The position numbers and the translations under genes were made by a program. Shown in pieces: positions 42,985 to 55,920 of a stretch of 64,000 nucleotides of DNA (positions are counted from its first letter, which is position 1; the number at the start of each line of letters is the position of its first letter). The notes beneath the pieces were generated by a model. It was not told where the DNA came from. It did no database searches and saw nothing but the letters and a program-made list of their open reading frames with translations. Source of the DNA: Malus domestica (Eukaryota; Streptophyta; Magnoliopsida; Rosales; Rosaceae); assembly GCF_042453785.1 (NCBI RefSeq), contig NC_091664.1:797001-861000 (forward strand). Reading direction: 5' to 3'.

Positions 42985-45900
42985 TGATAGGAGCATATTT
43001 ATGCGACTTAGTTGGCTTGTTCTTGTGCATTTATGTCGTGTTTCCTTAGTTATTTTAATGTTTAAAGTCATTTTCGTGTGTTTTCAGATTTTATGGACAA
43101 AGTAGGCAAGAAGATGCATTTTGGAGCATTTTGGAGCAAAATGGAGCTTGGAATGCATGTCACATATTTGGCCCAAAGTGGATGGACGAATTTGAGAACT
43201 AAAGAGGCCAAGATTGTGAAGAATTATGGTCCAAAAGATGAAGAACTCAACCCAAAAATTTGTCACCCCAACTTGCCTTCATTGCCATGCAAAACAACAT
43301 AGAATTCCCTTTGGATTCCCATGCCATACTTGATCACTCTTGTCCCCTACATAATTTCTGATTTCATGCTTCAATTCATTTAATTATTACACTTAATTGC
43401 TTGATACCTCTTGTTCCCTTCACCCACAAAATTTTATACAACTTTCACAACCATAACATGCACCAATTGATGCTCCATCATTCACATTTGGAATCCCATG
43501 CCTTGTGTACCACATGTTGCTGCACCTTTGACCCATTTATTGACACATTTTCACCTCCCTTTCCATCTCTATGCAATGTACACAATCATTCATGCTCCCT
43601 AGCTACAAGACCACTCCATTTTACCCTTCACACTTTGCATCATCACTTCATTTTCACCCTTGGACCATTGCACACCACATACACTCTTTGCCGTGCATTC
43701 TCCCTAGCCTAACCTGATTCTCTAAGGTTTTTGGGGCCTATATATACATGTTTACACCCCTTGGCAAAGGGTTCACACTCTCATATTCACCATTCATCAC
43801 AGAAATTCGTCCATACTCACCCTAGGTAGCAAAACACCCCAAAAACACCATTCTAGTGCCTAGAAAACATAACAGCCACTCCACCTTCTTCCACCCTCTT
43901 TGCCTAGTTCTCTGATCGGATCATATTTATATATATTTTTACTTCGAATTCACTCGTCTTTTCTTAGTTAGTTCCTTATATTTTTGAGCTATTTACGTTA
44001 TTTTTATGTTTATAGGATTTGTTATGCAAAGAAAATAAAAATAGTACAAATGAGTTTTAAATAATAAACAGAAAGAATATTGGTTTTATTTTTGGATTGG
44101 GTTTTATTTTGGTTTATTTTGGTTTATTTTATATGCATTGAATTGATTGTTTCATAGAATATTGGTTTTGGATTTGTTACTTGAATTTGTTCTTAATTCC
44201 CAACTGCTACTAATTTAGAGTTTATGATACAAATTAGTTTTGTATTATTTTGTCAAGGAAGAATCCAAGGACAGCAAGAGGAATAAAATAAAGAAAGGGG
44301 ATCCAAGAAAAAAAGGAAAGATAGCGAGAATCCAAGGAGAGACTTGCGAAGCGCCATGCATGAAAGCAGGCGGGACAGCTAAGGAAAGAGAAGGCTGTCT
44401 TGCAGCCTTGAGAAACAAAAGAAGAATATAGAGAAAGCTGCCTTTGCAGCGTGCAGAAAAGGAGAAGATGCGGGGAGTGTGAGGCATGGAAGAAAAATAA
44501 TAGAAGAGAATCAAAGAGCTGCTTTTGGCAGCTAGAAAACGTGAGCTGGAGAAGGGGTCAGTAGGAGAATAAAAGGAGAAGTGGGAGGCTGCTTTGGAGG
44601 AGGTGAGAACGGACAGGACGTTGCCTTTGGCAGCGTGAGAGCAGCGTAAGACACGGGGAATTGGAAGGAGGGCAAGTCAGGGACTTGCTAGGCGCAGAAA
44701 TAAGCACAGGGAAGAAGACTGGCGGGGAAAAAGAGGTCAGAGTGCGACAGCCAGGGAAGAAGAGGAGCACAGAGGCAGAGGGCTTCACTCCGTTCTTATT
44801 GGTGTTATTTTCTCAAACTCATGATTTACGTTTGGTTTAATTTGTTAATAATGTGTAACTAATTTATTTTGGCTAGAGGTTAATTCGAAACCATGAATAT
44901 ATTTGTAATATGAATTGATTACCTTCAGTTGTGATTTCTGAGTTGTGATTTAATTTGCTTAACTGCTTGATTGATAACTTATTTTTGTATGTCGATTAAG
45001 GATGCATACTTAATTTACATGCATGAATTTGATGCTAGAATATAAGTGAATTTCACCTAATCGTTATGAACTTATATTCACAAGTAGTGAAGGTTGTTAT
45101 CCACAATCGTGTTAAGTGAATTCTTGGCAAGAGTATCATGCTTTTCATAGTTACGAATGCCTCGTCAATGCTTATAGTTTTCACAAAGTTTAATGATCTT
45201 TGATTGTATCTCTATTGTGCTTTTCACGTAGGGGACTTTTGAAGAATGTTTTGAATTGTTGTATGCGTTTTCCCGTCCAATTCAATAACTTAAGGAAAAC
45301 TTGAAGATTAAAAAAGTGTTGTTCACGGTTAATCTAAAGTGTTGAGATTCACAACTTATTGAAAGAACAACTGAAAATCAATTTAGGTTGCATATGTGTC
45401 ATGTGTGGAGAAGAACCCTCTAGCTAATCCATCACCTATCATTTCACCTTAATTTCATGTTTTTGTCAATTCTGTAATTTATTTAAGTTTAATTTACTTC
45501 TCGTCAAAACCAAACCCCCCCCATTATTAAATTATATTATTTAGTTAGTTTTCATTGTTGTTAGTCTTTTAATGCAATTTCCGTCCATTTCAGTTCCTAG
45601 TGTCTAATTTGATTGTTTTCATTATTTTGAGTCATTCTAAGTGTGTTTCGAGTTATTAGAGTTTTTAGCCTAGTTTTGTGTCCTTGAGTCTTGTTTAATA
45701 TTTTTAAATTAATTTAGAATAGATTAGCAATCCCTCCTAATCCCCGGCCTAGAACGATACCCTACTTACATCCATACTACAATTGTCAAAAAGAGGGTTT
45801 AATTTGTGTGTTTAGTTATTTTACGCATCATTCTCCACCACCCTCCAACCCTCAAACACTCATCCACACTTACCCTAAACCTTTCCATACCATTCCTCAT

Positions 45901-47120
45901 CCATTCTACATCATAAAACTACCCAAAAATTCGTCCACAAAGCAATCTGCCGCAAGCAAGCAAATGAGAATTCTTGGATGCACTTGCTACCCAAGTTGGA
46001 GCATTTTAGGTGTTTTCTTTCCTTTGATTTTAATGTCTAATTTTATGTATCTTTGCTTTGTGAGTATGAGGAACTAAACCCCTCTTAGTTAGGGGGTGAT
46101 TCGAAACCATGTTCATACTTGCAATATGATTTGATTACATCCAGTTGTGAATTCAATTTACTTATCCGATCGTATAAAAAATGATTTGTGTATGTTGGTT
46201 GAGAGTGCACGCTTAATTTTTATGATGAATTTAACGCTAGAATATAAGGGAGTTTCACCTAATCGTTATGAACTTATATTCACAAGTAGTGAAGGTTGCT
46301 AGTCACAATCACGTTAAGTAAATTCTTGGCATAAGTTTCATGCAAATCATAGTAACGAGTGCCTCGTCAATGCTTATGTTTTTCATAGAACTTAATGATT
46401 CTTGCTTGTATCTCTATTATGCAATTCATGTAGGGAACTTGTAGGGAATGTTTTGGGTTGTCGTATGCAATCATCCAATCCAATAACTTGTGGAAAAACT
46501 GAGGGTTAATTAGTGCAATTCACGGTTAATTTGGGGCGTTGAGTATTCATAGCTTATCGAAAAGCAACTGGAAATCGTTTTGTATGCAAGTGTGACATGT
46601 GTGGAGAAGAACCTCCTAGCTAGCCTTCCATCCATAAGTTTCATTCAAATTCATTTTACAATCTGTTTTGATTCACTTAAATTTGTCTAAGAATTTGTTT
46701 ACTTTGTTCTTGTCTTAATTTAATTATTTTCGTCCAAAATCAACTCCATCTTATTTCTTTGAGTCATATTAATTAGAACGTGTCTTAGATTATGTTTTTA
46801 AGTGTTTTAGTTCATTAGAAAACCAAAATTCATCCAAGTTTGTGTTAGAGTCCCAAAACTGCCCAGATTGTGTGTTTAAGGTAGTTTTGAGTGTTTAGGG
46901 GCTGTTTTGAGTCTTTTGGTTTGTTTTAGTGTTTTAAAGTATAGTTTTGCATTCTTTGAGTCTAGTTAGTGTTTTAAACTTTGTTTTTACGTTTTCAAGT
47001 CAGTTTCCAAGTGATTTAGCAATTCCTCCTAATCTCCGGTCTAGAACGATCCCTACTTACATACTTTACTACAATTGATAAAAAGAGGGTTTAATTTGTG
47101 TGTTTATATATTTCGCATCA
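42985..47120 (+). repeat. 3' LTR, interrupted by a solo LTR
   Basis: The first part is 42985-43912 and the second 45836-47120; together 2213 bp, against 2214 bp for the 5' LTR. They are separated by the nested element 43913-45830 with a TTCTC target duplication. Differences from the 5' LTR are few; examples are a/t at 43010, a/g at 43249 and a small deletion near 46222. Confidence 0.92.
43913..45830 (+). mobile_element. Nested solo LTR of a related family
   Basis: It starts TGATCGGATCATATTTATAT and ends gttattttacgcatca. The duplication TTCTC lies at 43908-43912 and 45831-45835, and the sequence joins without loss when it is removed. The last ~100 bases (aatccccgg-ctagaacgat, aaaaagagggtttaatttgt) match the end of the host LTR, so the two belong to related Athila-like families, but the first halves differ. 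No internal region is present: a solo LTR left by LTR-LTR recombination. A strongly purine-rich block occupies about 44255-44780. Confidence 0.9.
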
Positions 47121-48103
47121 GGCGGCAATTGTTTACATCTAATTATACTCCTACAATGGCGGATGATGAAGATGATGTTGATTATGGATATTAAATTTAA
47201 GTTGTAGTTTTTGCATTCAAGTTAATGTTGTTTTTAAATTTAATTTGTAGTTTTTAAATTTAATTCGTCGTTTTTAAATATAAGTTGTAGTTTTTAAATA
47301 TAAGTTGTAGTTTTTAATTTAAGTTGTTGTTGGATTTGAATTTAAGTTGTTATAGTTTTTAAATTTAAATAATAAATTATGTTTGGCCCTTTGGCCCTCG
47401 GTTGGAGACGGTTTTTTGTGACAGGGCTAAAACGAGCCCTATGGCCCTTTGGCCCTCGGTTGAAGACAGTTTTCAGGCTATTTTTGGCTCTCTGGCCCTT
47501 TGACCCCTTCGGTTGGAAATGGTCAAAGGCCATCTCCAACCGAAGGCTGGCCAAATGGCTCGTTTTAGCCATCTGGCCTACCAAGAAATTAATATTTTAA
47601 TGAACAATACAATGCCATATTTCTTACCATCTCCAACCGAGGGCTAAAGGGTCAGAATACTCGTTTTAGCCCTATCACAAAAAACAATCTTCAATCGAGG
47701 GTCAAAGGGTTATAGTATGGAATGTAAAGAATTGAAATAAAATGAGGTAATATAGTATGAAATGATGAAAAATATGTGACAAGTAATATAGTATGGAATG
47801 ATGAAAAATATGTGAGAAATTGTGTAGGAAAAAATTAGAAAAAAAGGTCCAAAAAAGAAAAAAGAAAAGTGGGCTGGGCATAAAAAACAAAAAATGGGCT
47901 AAGACAAAAAAAAAATGAAATTGGGATAGCCGGCAAGCTAGTTAGATGGCTGGATTGAACCAGTCGGTTGGCCCTTTGGCCATTTGGCCATTTTTTATCC
48001 AGTGGGGCCCACGAGCCCTTTGGCCTGGCCATCGATTGGATACGGCTTTCAGGCAATTTTTGGCCCTTTGACCCTCAGGATCATTCGGTTGAAGATGGCC
48101 TAA

Positions 48104-48460
48104 AAGGCCATAGAGCCAAACATAATTTATTCTTTAAATTTAAAAACTATAACAACTTAAATTTTAAAAGGGTGAAAATGATGTGAAAAATGATGTAGGA
48201 ATGACTTAGGTATTTATAGGAAAAAAGGGGAATTTAAAAAAATAAAAAGAAAAAAATTTTGGCCCAAAAAAGAAAAAGAAAAAAAAAGGACAATATTGTT
48301 GGATATATCCGACAGAAAATGTATTAATAATGAAAAATCCAACTAGGCCTGGGGCTAGCTGGATTGGGCCAGCTGGTTTGCCCTTTGGCCATTTTTTATC
48401 CAGTGGGGCCCACAAGCCCCTTCGCCCAACCCTCGCTTGGAGACGGTTTAAGGTGACCTC
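48104..48460 (-). mobile_element. Inverted, internally deleted Harbinger fragment
   Basis: On the minus strand this contains the element promoter stretch (cctataaatacctaagtcat, near 48200) and the 3' end block (aaatttaaagaataaattatg, near 48128-48148, in parts) of the same family as 32373-48100, with the ORF deleted. gtggggcccac and ccatnttttatccag occur here (about 48380-48412) and at about 47990-48010. A poly-A/G-rich tract lies at 48225-48290. Confidence 0.55.
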
Positions 48461-48717
48461 ATTCATTCCATGACCTCCTCTAACAACCACAACCCTCGGT
48501 AACTAGTCTTCGTTTGTAGGTTTAAAAATTTAATTTCTCTAACATTACTCTTATAATATCCTCAAGTATTCTCCAAACACGTTAATTCTTTTTAAGGGGT
48601 GGCATACATGTCTAACCAAAATTTGCGAAAAGTAAAAAATAAAAATAAAACCGGGCCAAGGTGTTCATCGAAATCCTAATTCCTCCAGGTTCAGCGTGTG
48701 TAGGCCGGGAAATAGTA
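48461..48717. other. Short intergenic stretch before RPL13a
   Basis: No gene or element recognised. It separates the transposon nest from the RPL13a promoter; the nest therefore ends within about 450 bp of the start codon. Confidence 0.5.
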
Positions 48718-48834
48718 TGGGCCTAAGACTGGGCCGCGTTGCTACCCTCGCAGCCCAGAGGTCAAACGTACATCCGCCAGCAGCCAATGGGAACCCGCAT
48801 CCTATATAACCTTCACACTTTCACAAAACCCTAA
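48718..48834 (+). promoter_or_regulatory. RPL13a promoter: site II, TATA and telo-box
   Basis: Two TGGGCC site II motifs (48718-48723, 48730-48735), a TATA box (TATATAA, 48803-48809) and the telo-box AAACCCTAA (48826-48834) stand in the order and spacing typical of plant ribosomal protein genes, where site II plus telo-box drive growth-linked expression. A GA run (about 48879-48896) follows in the leader. Confidence 0.8.
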
Positions 48835-48908
48835 CTCTTGCACCCATTTCTCACTTCAGAGCCGCATTAGGGTTTCAGAGAGAGAGAGAGAGAGAGACCT
48901 CGAGAACA

Positions 48909-51043
<2,135 letters not shown>

Positions 51044-51639
51044 TGAGTAGAATGATTTGTTTGAAGATGATAATGTTGTTGACGATTGAGTTGCGGAGTT
51101 CAATTTTGTTCGTGTTATGACACTTCGTTGTTTGCTCTAATAGCTAAGTATTTGCGTAGTTGTTTCTGATACATATCTTTCACTTGTTTGGGATTTGGTA
51201 TTCATGAAGTGGCTAAATCACTCTTTTATGAATTCGGTTCTTTTGCTTTTGAAATTACAAGAACACGGTTGAAATAGACACGAGTAACCCTATCAACATT
51301 TAAGTTTAACATCTGATTTAGTAATCAACCCTGTATAATGCAAGAGAGTAGGGGTGATCTTTGGTATATCCGGATCGGAAACAATTGGGAAACATGTCAC
51401 TGTTGAGTTCTCCCAGGATTTTGTTCCTGCAATTGGACAATGCCATCTCAAAGCGGTTTTACCATATATCTAGTTCGATATGTTTTTTCAATGAACTTTG
51501 TGCCAGCAAACAAGAAATTAAAGATATGTATGCTAGTTCTATGTGTGTTTTTGCCAGCAACCAAGAAATTAAAGATATACATTAGCAAGGCCACAATAAA
51601 TTTTTGACAGTAAAAACTGGACAAATTTCGTGCACGATT

Positions 51640-52020
51640 GATTTGACGAAATTTCATTTACAAGAGAGCAAACATTGTTAGCTTAATTGACCAACACCCT
51701 GAAAAGGGGGAGCTGTCTACCAAGGGCCTATGATGCCCAAGTCAGAAAAGTAGCACAGAGAAAAGAGAACTTGAAAGAGTAATTTCTTAGTAGTAAGTGA
51801 CTTCCCGTTTTCTCCAATTGACTTCGCTATTTATAGGGAAAAAACCCTAGCAGGCAGCTGGGAAGGGAAGTTGTAGAGCATACTAGGTAGTCTTTGATGA
51901 CGCAAGCTAGCCTCGTAATCCTGCCATCTAGTATTCTTGAAGATCCCGTCGGTAAGAGCACAAGTGCATTGGACACCCAAGGAGATAATTTTGTGGTCTA
52001 CTCATGACGTCAAGGGTACA
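51640..52020 (-). mobile_element. Probable gypsy-type LTR fragment
   Basis: On the minus strand there is a TATA box (tccctataaatagc, near 51826-51839), a leader with cttgaaagag-like and ttctctgtgcta stretches, then cttgggcatcataggccctt and a 'ggtagacagctccccctttt' stretch, which resembles the U5 of plant gypsy elements. The ends could not be fixed, and no target duplication was found. Confidence 0.4.
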
Positions 52021-52679
52021 ACCATTATATTGAGCATATAGTCTATGTGTCTTTTTCATATTAAATGTGGTTAATTTATGTCTCCAAAAAACACATCATT
52101 AGAATGTCCGACATGAATTTTAAGTAGCTTATGGCGTTGAGAAATTGAGAAGAAAAATAGGTTTCATAATAGTCTTTGTAAAAACTTCTAAAATGACTAA
52201 AATCAATGATGTGGTCATATTTTCATACATTATTATCATATATTCACTTTGAATTTTGTATATATTAATGGGTTAAATGCACTAAAATATTGTTTTGATG
52301 TTTAGGCATTTGATAGCGGAACAACCTGAAAAAGGAGAAGAAAATGACAATTTCAGGTGTCTAGAGTAATTTCAGTGGAGTACAACGGTTTTGGAAATCA
52401 AATGGACATGAAAACGCTATTCAATGGATTTTAGGAGAGAACTAAATTACTAGTTTTATTATTTCCATTTAGTAGGATGCATTTTTCCTTCTTGCCGTGG
52501 GTTTTATATAAGGAGGTAACTTCTCCTTATTAGGAGTCGGCCACTAAAACAAAAAATCATCGTATGTTGGAGGAGAAGGTTGCGGCAAAGAGGAAGAAAG
52601 CTAGAGTTATTTTTTTTCTTTTCTAGGGCTACGATGTAGCCTGATATGTTAATTGCCTTGTGGTATTGTTATTATCATG

Positions 52680-53194
52680 TGTTGATGCACAAAATCAGTG
52701 AGGACTTTGTTACAACAGAAAGTGTTAAGTTTGTGACCTTCGCTAAATTGCTCCGGTCACTAGTATGGATAAGTATGTAAATGGATAGAGATAGGGAAGC
52801 AAACACAAGATGTACGTGGTTCACCCAGATTGGCTACGTCCACGGAGTAGATGAGTTCTCATTAATTGGGAAGGGTTTACACAAGTACATAGGTTCAAGC
52901 TCTCCTTTAGTGAGTACAAGTGAATGATTTAGTACAAATGACATTAGGAAATATTGTGAGAGAATGTTCTCTATTTATAGAAGAGAGTTTCTAGTTTCAT
53001 TCTGACATTAACACGTGTCGTGTTGTGATTGGCTTCTGATGTTGACACGTGTCGTGATATGATTGGGTTCTGATATCGACATGTGTCGCGCTGTGATTGG
53101 CCTCCTGGTTGGAGGGAAACTCTTCTGGGTCCTTGACGGTATAACGTTGACCGGTGCTCAGTAGTTTCGGGATTGGTCAAGTATGGTACAAACA
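52680..53194 (-). mobile_element. Copia-type solo LTR, 515 bp
   Basis: It is bounded by TG...CA (plus strand TGTTGATGCAC ... GTACAAACA) with the duplication TCATG at 52675-52679 and 53195-53199. On the minus strand U3 contains three tandem 34-bp units (53003-53103), then a TATA box (ctataaatag, 52971-52980), then an R/U5 with gtggacgtagcc and gtgaaccacgtacatcttgt, a layout common in plant copia LTRs. No internal region. Confidence 0.85.
53003..53103 (-). promoter_or_regulatory. Triplicate CCAAT + G-box unit in LTR U3
   Basis: Three 34-bp tandem units each carry gattgg (CCAATC on the minus strand) and a G-box-type core: CACGTG at 53012-53017 and 53046-53051, and CATGTG at 53080-53085, all inside acaYgtgtcg. 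They lie about 30-115 bp upstream of the LTR TATA box. Such ACACGTGTC cores bind bZIP or bHLH factors in plants; activity here is inferred. Confidence 0.6.
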
Positions 53195-54625
53195 TCATGT
53201 TTTCTTCTTTATTGAGTAACTTTTGCTATACATAATGCTCTTGTTTTTTGTTTAGATGCTTGATCACCATCTAAATTTTAGTTAAGTTGATTTGATACAA
53301 GTTATAATAGATTATAGATGTCATACTTAACTTAGAGTTAGCTTCTTGCAATTGATACCATAAACACCTATTTGTAGATGTCATGCAATTAGGGTTTGTG
53401 TGATTTTTTCTAAGGATTTCCATAGAGCTTAATGGGTTCTTACTTGTTTAAATTCATCTAGATGCCATAAAAAAATCATCTAGATGTCATAAAGGGTTAA
53501 CATGTAAGGATACTTTTGATGCAACCAGATGTCATGGCTGTTGAATAATTAAGGAAAATTGATCATCAATATCGGAGAACTACTTGGGCATAACATACTA
53601 AGGGAATTAAGTAGAATTTGTTACGGTGAATTCAAGTGCCCTAGGTCTTCTTTTCTTATGTTTTCAATTTATTAATGCATTTTATTTTCAAGTTTTATTT
53701 AATTTCACTTTAAGTCAAAATGTCATATATTTTCTGTTAAAGCTTCTCCATTATGATTGTTTCAATTTAGTTAGTAAGATTTTTAGAATCAATTTGATCT
53801 ATGTGGGACGATATCCATGCTTCAAAGTAATACTATCATATGATTTGTGTACTTGCGAACACTACAATTCGAGACTTAATGAGGTTAATTTTGGTTATCT
53901 AATTTTAGCAACAATCAATGACTTTGTAATTCAATTATTTTCACATAAAAACCTTATGTCATAATTAAAAAAATAAACAAAATAGCATAGGGTAGTTGGT
54001 TGCACTTGATTTGAAGAACCTGCAGATTTAGTTAGGTATATGTTGTTTGACGATCATATCTTTTAGTTCCATCCATATTTAGGATTGTTGGGAGTTTGGT
54101 TTTCTTCCACACGCGAAGCCTCGCTCCACGCATACAATTTTTGTAGAGTACATGCTCCACTATTGGAAACAAACTATTGAATAAATCAAACAAAAATTCC
54201 GAACATGAAATGCATGAGAAGTTAAAAATGATGTGTGTTTTTCATTTTTTTTATTTTTGTTTCGTGTTATCCTTCACTTCATCACTTATTAAAAAAGAAG
54301 AATATGTTTAGAGGCCTTAATATGCGAGCAAGGGTTGACACTTGACATTAAGTAGTAGTTTTTTTTTATCCTTTTTCTAGGGTGGGAAAATAACAGAAAT
54401 GGAACCCTTGGAGGGATGGAGAGCAGTTATTGAAATTATAACAGAAAACGACTGTATAATCATTTATGAGTAGTGTTAGGTCGACAAACGTTTTAGACCA
54501 AATTTATAAATTATATGATATGTCATTAATAAAAAAATAAGCACGTTACTTGACATTGAGAGCTGTGGACTAGATGGGATCAGACCTTAGGGAATGATTG
54601 AATTGGCAGAGATATGCAAGGCATG

Positions 54626-54797
54626 ACTTGTAACCTATGAATAAGGATAAGTTAGAGAACCCTTTCTATTGTGAATTCATAACGTATCATGTTCATTCAT
54701 GTCCATCACACATTTTGACACAACAAACAATAGACTGGACTCAAGTCCATTTTAATTGATAATAACCTATCACAAACAGCCCACCAAACAAGCCCCT
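54626..54797. mobile_element. MITE with GGNGGGCTG ends, copy 2
   Basis: An inverted and shortened copy of the element at 31131-31372: it shares ggactcaagtcc, acaacaaacaatagactgga and gcccaccaaac. The far end is lost or diverged. Confidence 0.5.
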
Positions 54798-55787
54798 AAG
54801 TAATAATCTAATTATTAAAAACCACGTCATATGATATACAAATTATAGTTTAAGTTGATGATCTCCCTAGCATTACCTATTACTTATTTTACAAGAAAAT
54901 GGTCCTAAAGTTTTCAAACACTAATATTATTTTAACAAATTTGTAGCAATTAGCACTTCAATTAGGCAGGTAAGGCTCACAACCAACAATTATAAGGTCA
55001 AAAACTTGGTTTACCAAATTTATTCAGAACTTACCTACCACACTTTGATATAGTGCGTTTTCATCCTACAAAATAACAAAAATTCTAGATTGTTCGACTC
55101 ATTTGAGGAAGAAACTTGGAGAGTAGCCAAATGTCCTTCTCAGATGTTTTTGCTTGAGAGGGTGGAAATTTTAAGGACTCAATGATTTTCAACCTCAATT
55201 TTGATGGCCACAAAGAATTTTGTTAGAGCATACTTGTGCATAATTTTTTAAAGAAAAGCACGATGTATATTATCATATTAAAATAAAAACAAATTAGGTT
55301 TCGGTCTCTAGTTAATAACGAGCATTGACTAAAATCTTACTAATTTTCAATTTGTGACCAAAATTCTTGACTTTTTCACATTAGACTTCATAATAAATAT
55401 TGAGAAATGCTAAGCAGCTCCTGCAAAAGTGAGATTTTTCATGAATTTTCTAACACATCACAGTTTAACGTAAATTATTATGCCAATATTATGAACCATT
55501 GTGCGAAAAAAACATGAGGGGATAAAATGTCCATAGAGAGTCCCACTTTTGAAAGAGTATTCTTAACATTTCTCATAATTTCTTTTACACGACAACAATT
55601 TTTATTGGGTATTGAAAATAATACTTATTCATTCGTTAATTTATAGAATTGTTGGAAAGTTGTTTATGGTAAGTTTATCAAAATTTTGAACGACTTTTTC
55701 TTAACTAATCAACAAGATTATCTAATTTTTATTTATATTAAAAAAAACAAGATTATCTTCATCGCCCAAATATGCTATGGGGTTTTA

Positions 55788-55920
55788 TTTTTATTTTTTT
55801 TTAATCAAATGATAGATTTATTAAATTAAATGTTAGATTAGAGAATCAATGGAGCTCAAATCCACGTTGTAGTGCAAAACAACACTTCTCCTCACCACTG
55901 TTATAAAGAAACCACTTGCG
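55788..55920 (-). mobile_element. SINE-like repeat, family 2, copy 2
   Basis: Same blocks as 17040-17165: poly-T, aatcaaatgatagattta, taaattaaatgttagatta, ccacgttgtagtgcaa, ctgttataaagaaaccac. On the minus strand ggatttgagctcc could be a decayed B box. The class is uncertain. Confidence 0.5.

Larger units (their letters stand above)
33885..47120 (+). mobile_element. Non-autonomous Athila-like LTR retrotransposon (gag-pro only)
   Basis: A 13.2-kb element bounded by TG...CA and the 5-bp duplication GGCGG (33880-33884, 47121-47125). Parts in order: 5' LTR 33885-36098; primer-binding site 36105-36122; gag 36236-37381; protease within 37505-39028; antisense ORF 39256-39906; promoter-like stretch and small ORFs 40446-41037; polypurine tract about 42970-42983; 3' LTR 42985-47120, split by a solo LTR. 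The primer site TGGCGCCGTTGCAGGGGA is close to the complement of tRNA-Asp used by Athila/Tat elements. No reverse transcriptase, RNase H or integrase lies between 39028 and 42985, so it must be moved by enzymes of another element (TR-GAG-like class). The two LTRs differ at under 20 positions that I could spot, so the insertion is fairly young. Confidence 0.9.
32976..47194 (+). pseudogene. PIF/Harbinger ORF1 (SANT/NAM-like), broken and split
   Basis: The reading frame starts MTSSAMKGRAWTRKEDEAL, a SANT/Myb-like start typical of the ORF1 protein of plant PIF/Harbinger elements, often annotated as 'NAM-associated'. Damage is clear: a duplicated ~20-bp piece (gaaaagaagatgaagctct, near 33020-33050), a frameshift near 33090, further breaks, and another frameshift near 33800 before the natural end. 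The longest open part is 33464-33835, a charged stretch with RLKEKGKAINDYAAQHE and EEWAKQIQEEM. The last codons lie on the far side of the LTR element: 33871-33884 joins 47126-47194, whose frame encodes a NYTPTMADDEDDVDYGY tail and a stop. The Athila-like insertion duplicated GGCGG within this coding sequence. The ORF1 protein normally helps bind element ends; here it is dead. Confidence 0.75.
32373..48100. mobile_element. PIF/Harbinger-type element cluster, host of the LTR nest
   Basis: The outermost termini are GGCCATCTTCAACCGAA (32373) and its exact complement at 48084-48100, flanked by TAA on both sides (32370-32372, 48101-48103). Further internal termini of the same family lie at 32552 (GGCCATCTCCAACCGAAGGG) and, inverted, at 47524; the sequence next to them (gccagag-gg, aaaatagcc, gaaaac-gtct, caaccgagggc) is also inverted over about 75 bp. 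The segment 32373-32551 and the segment 47528-47706 are similar in the same orientation. So at least two related elements are nested or abut; the exact order is ambiguous. A TATA box (tataaata, 32871) precedes the ORF1 remnant. No DDE transposase is present. Confidence 0.7.
52250..53870 (+). mobile_element. Probable large gypsy LTR remnant, host of a solo LTR
   Basis: After removal of the inserted LTR (52680-53194) the remaining sequence reads like a long Ty3/gypsy LTR: ttttatataaggagg (TATA, about 52500), a leader with agaggaagaaagctag, a long AT-rich body with repeats of catctagatgtcat, and gtgggacgatatccatgctt near 53803. The outer ends and target duplication are not readable. The call rests on layout only. 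Confidence 0.35.

Noticed and set aside
44558-44788. Ser/Pro/Leu ORF in the nested solo LTR
   Set aside because: It is the complement of a purine-rich block; no domain.
32373-48100. A defence or metabolic gene cluster in the large gene-free block
   Set aside because: The whole interval is accounted for by nested transposable elements; no host gene other than possible captured promoter DNA was found.
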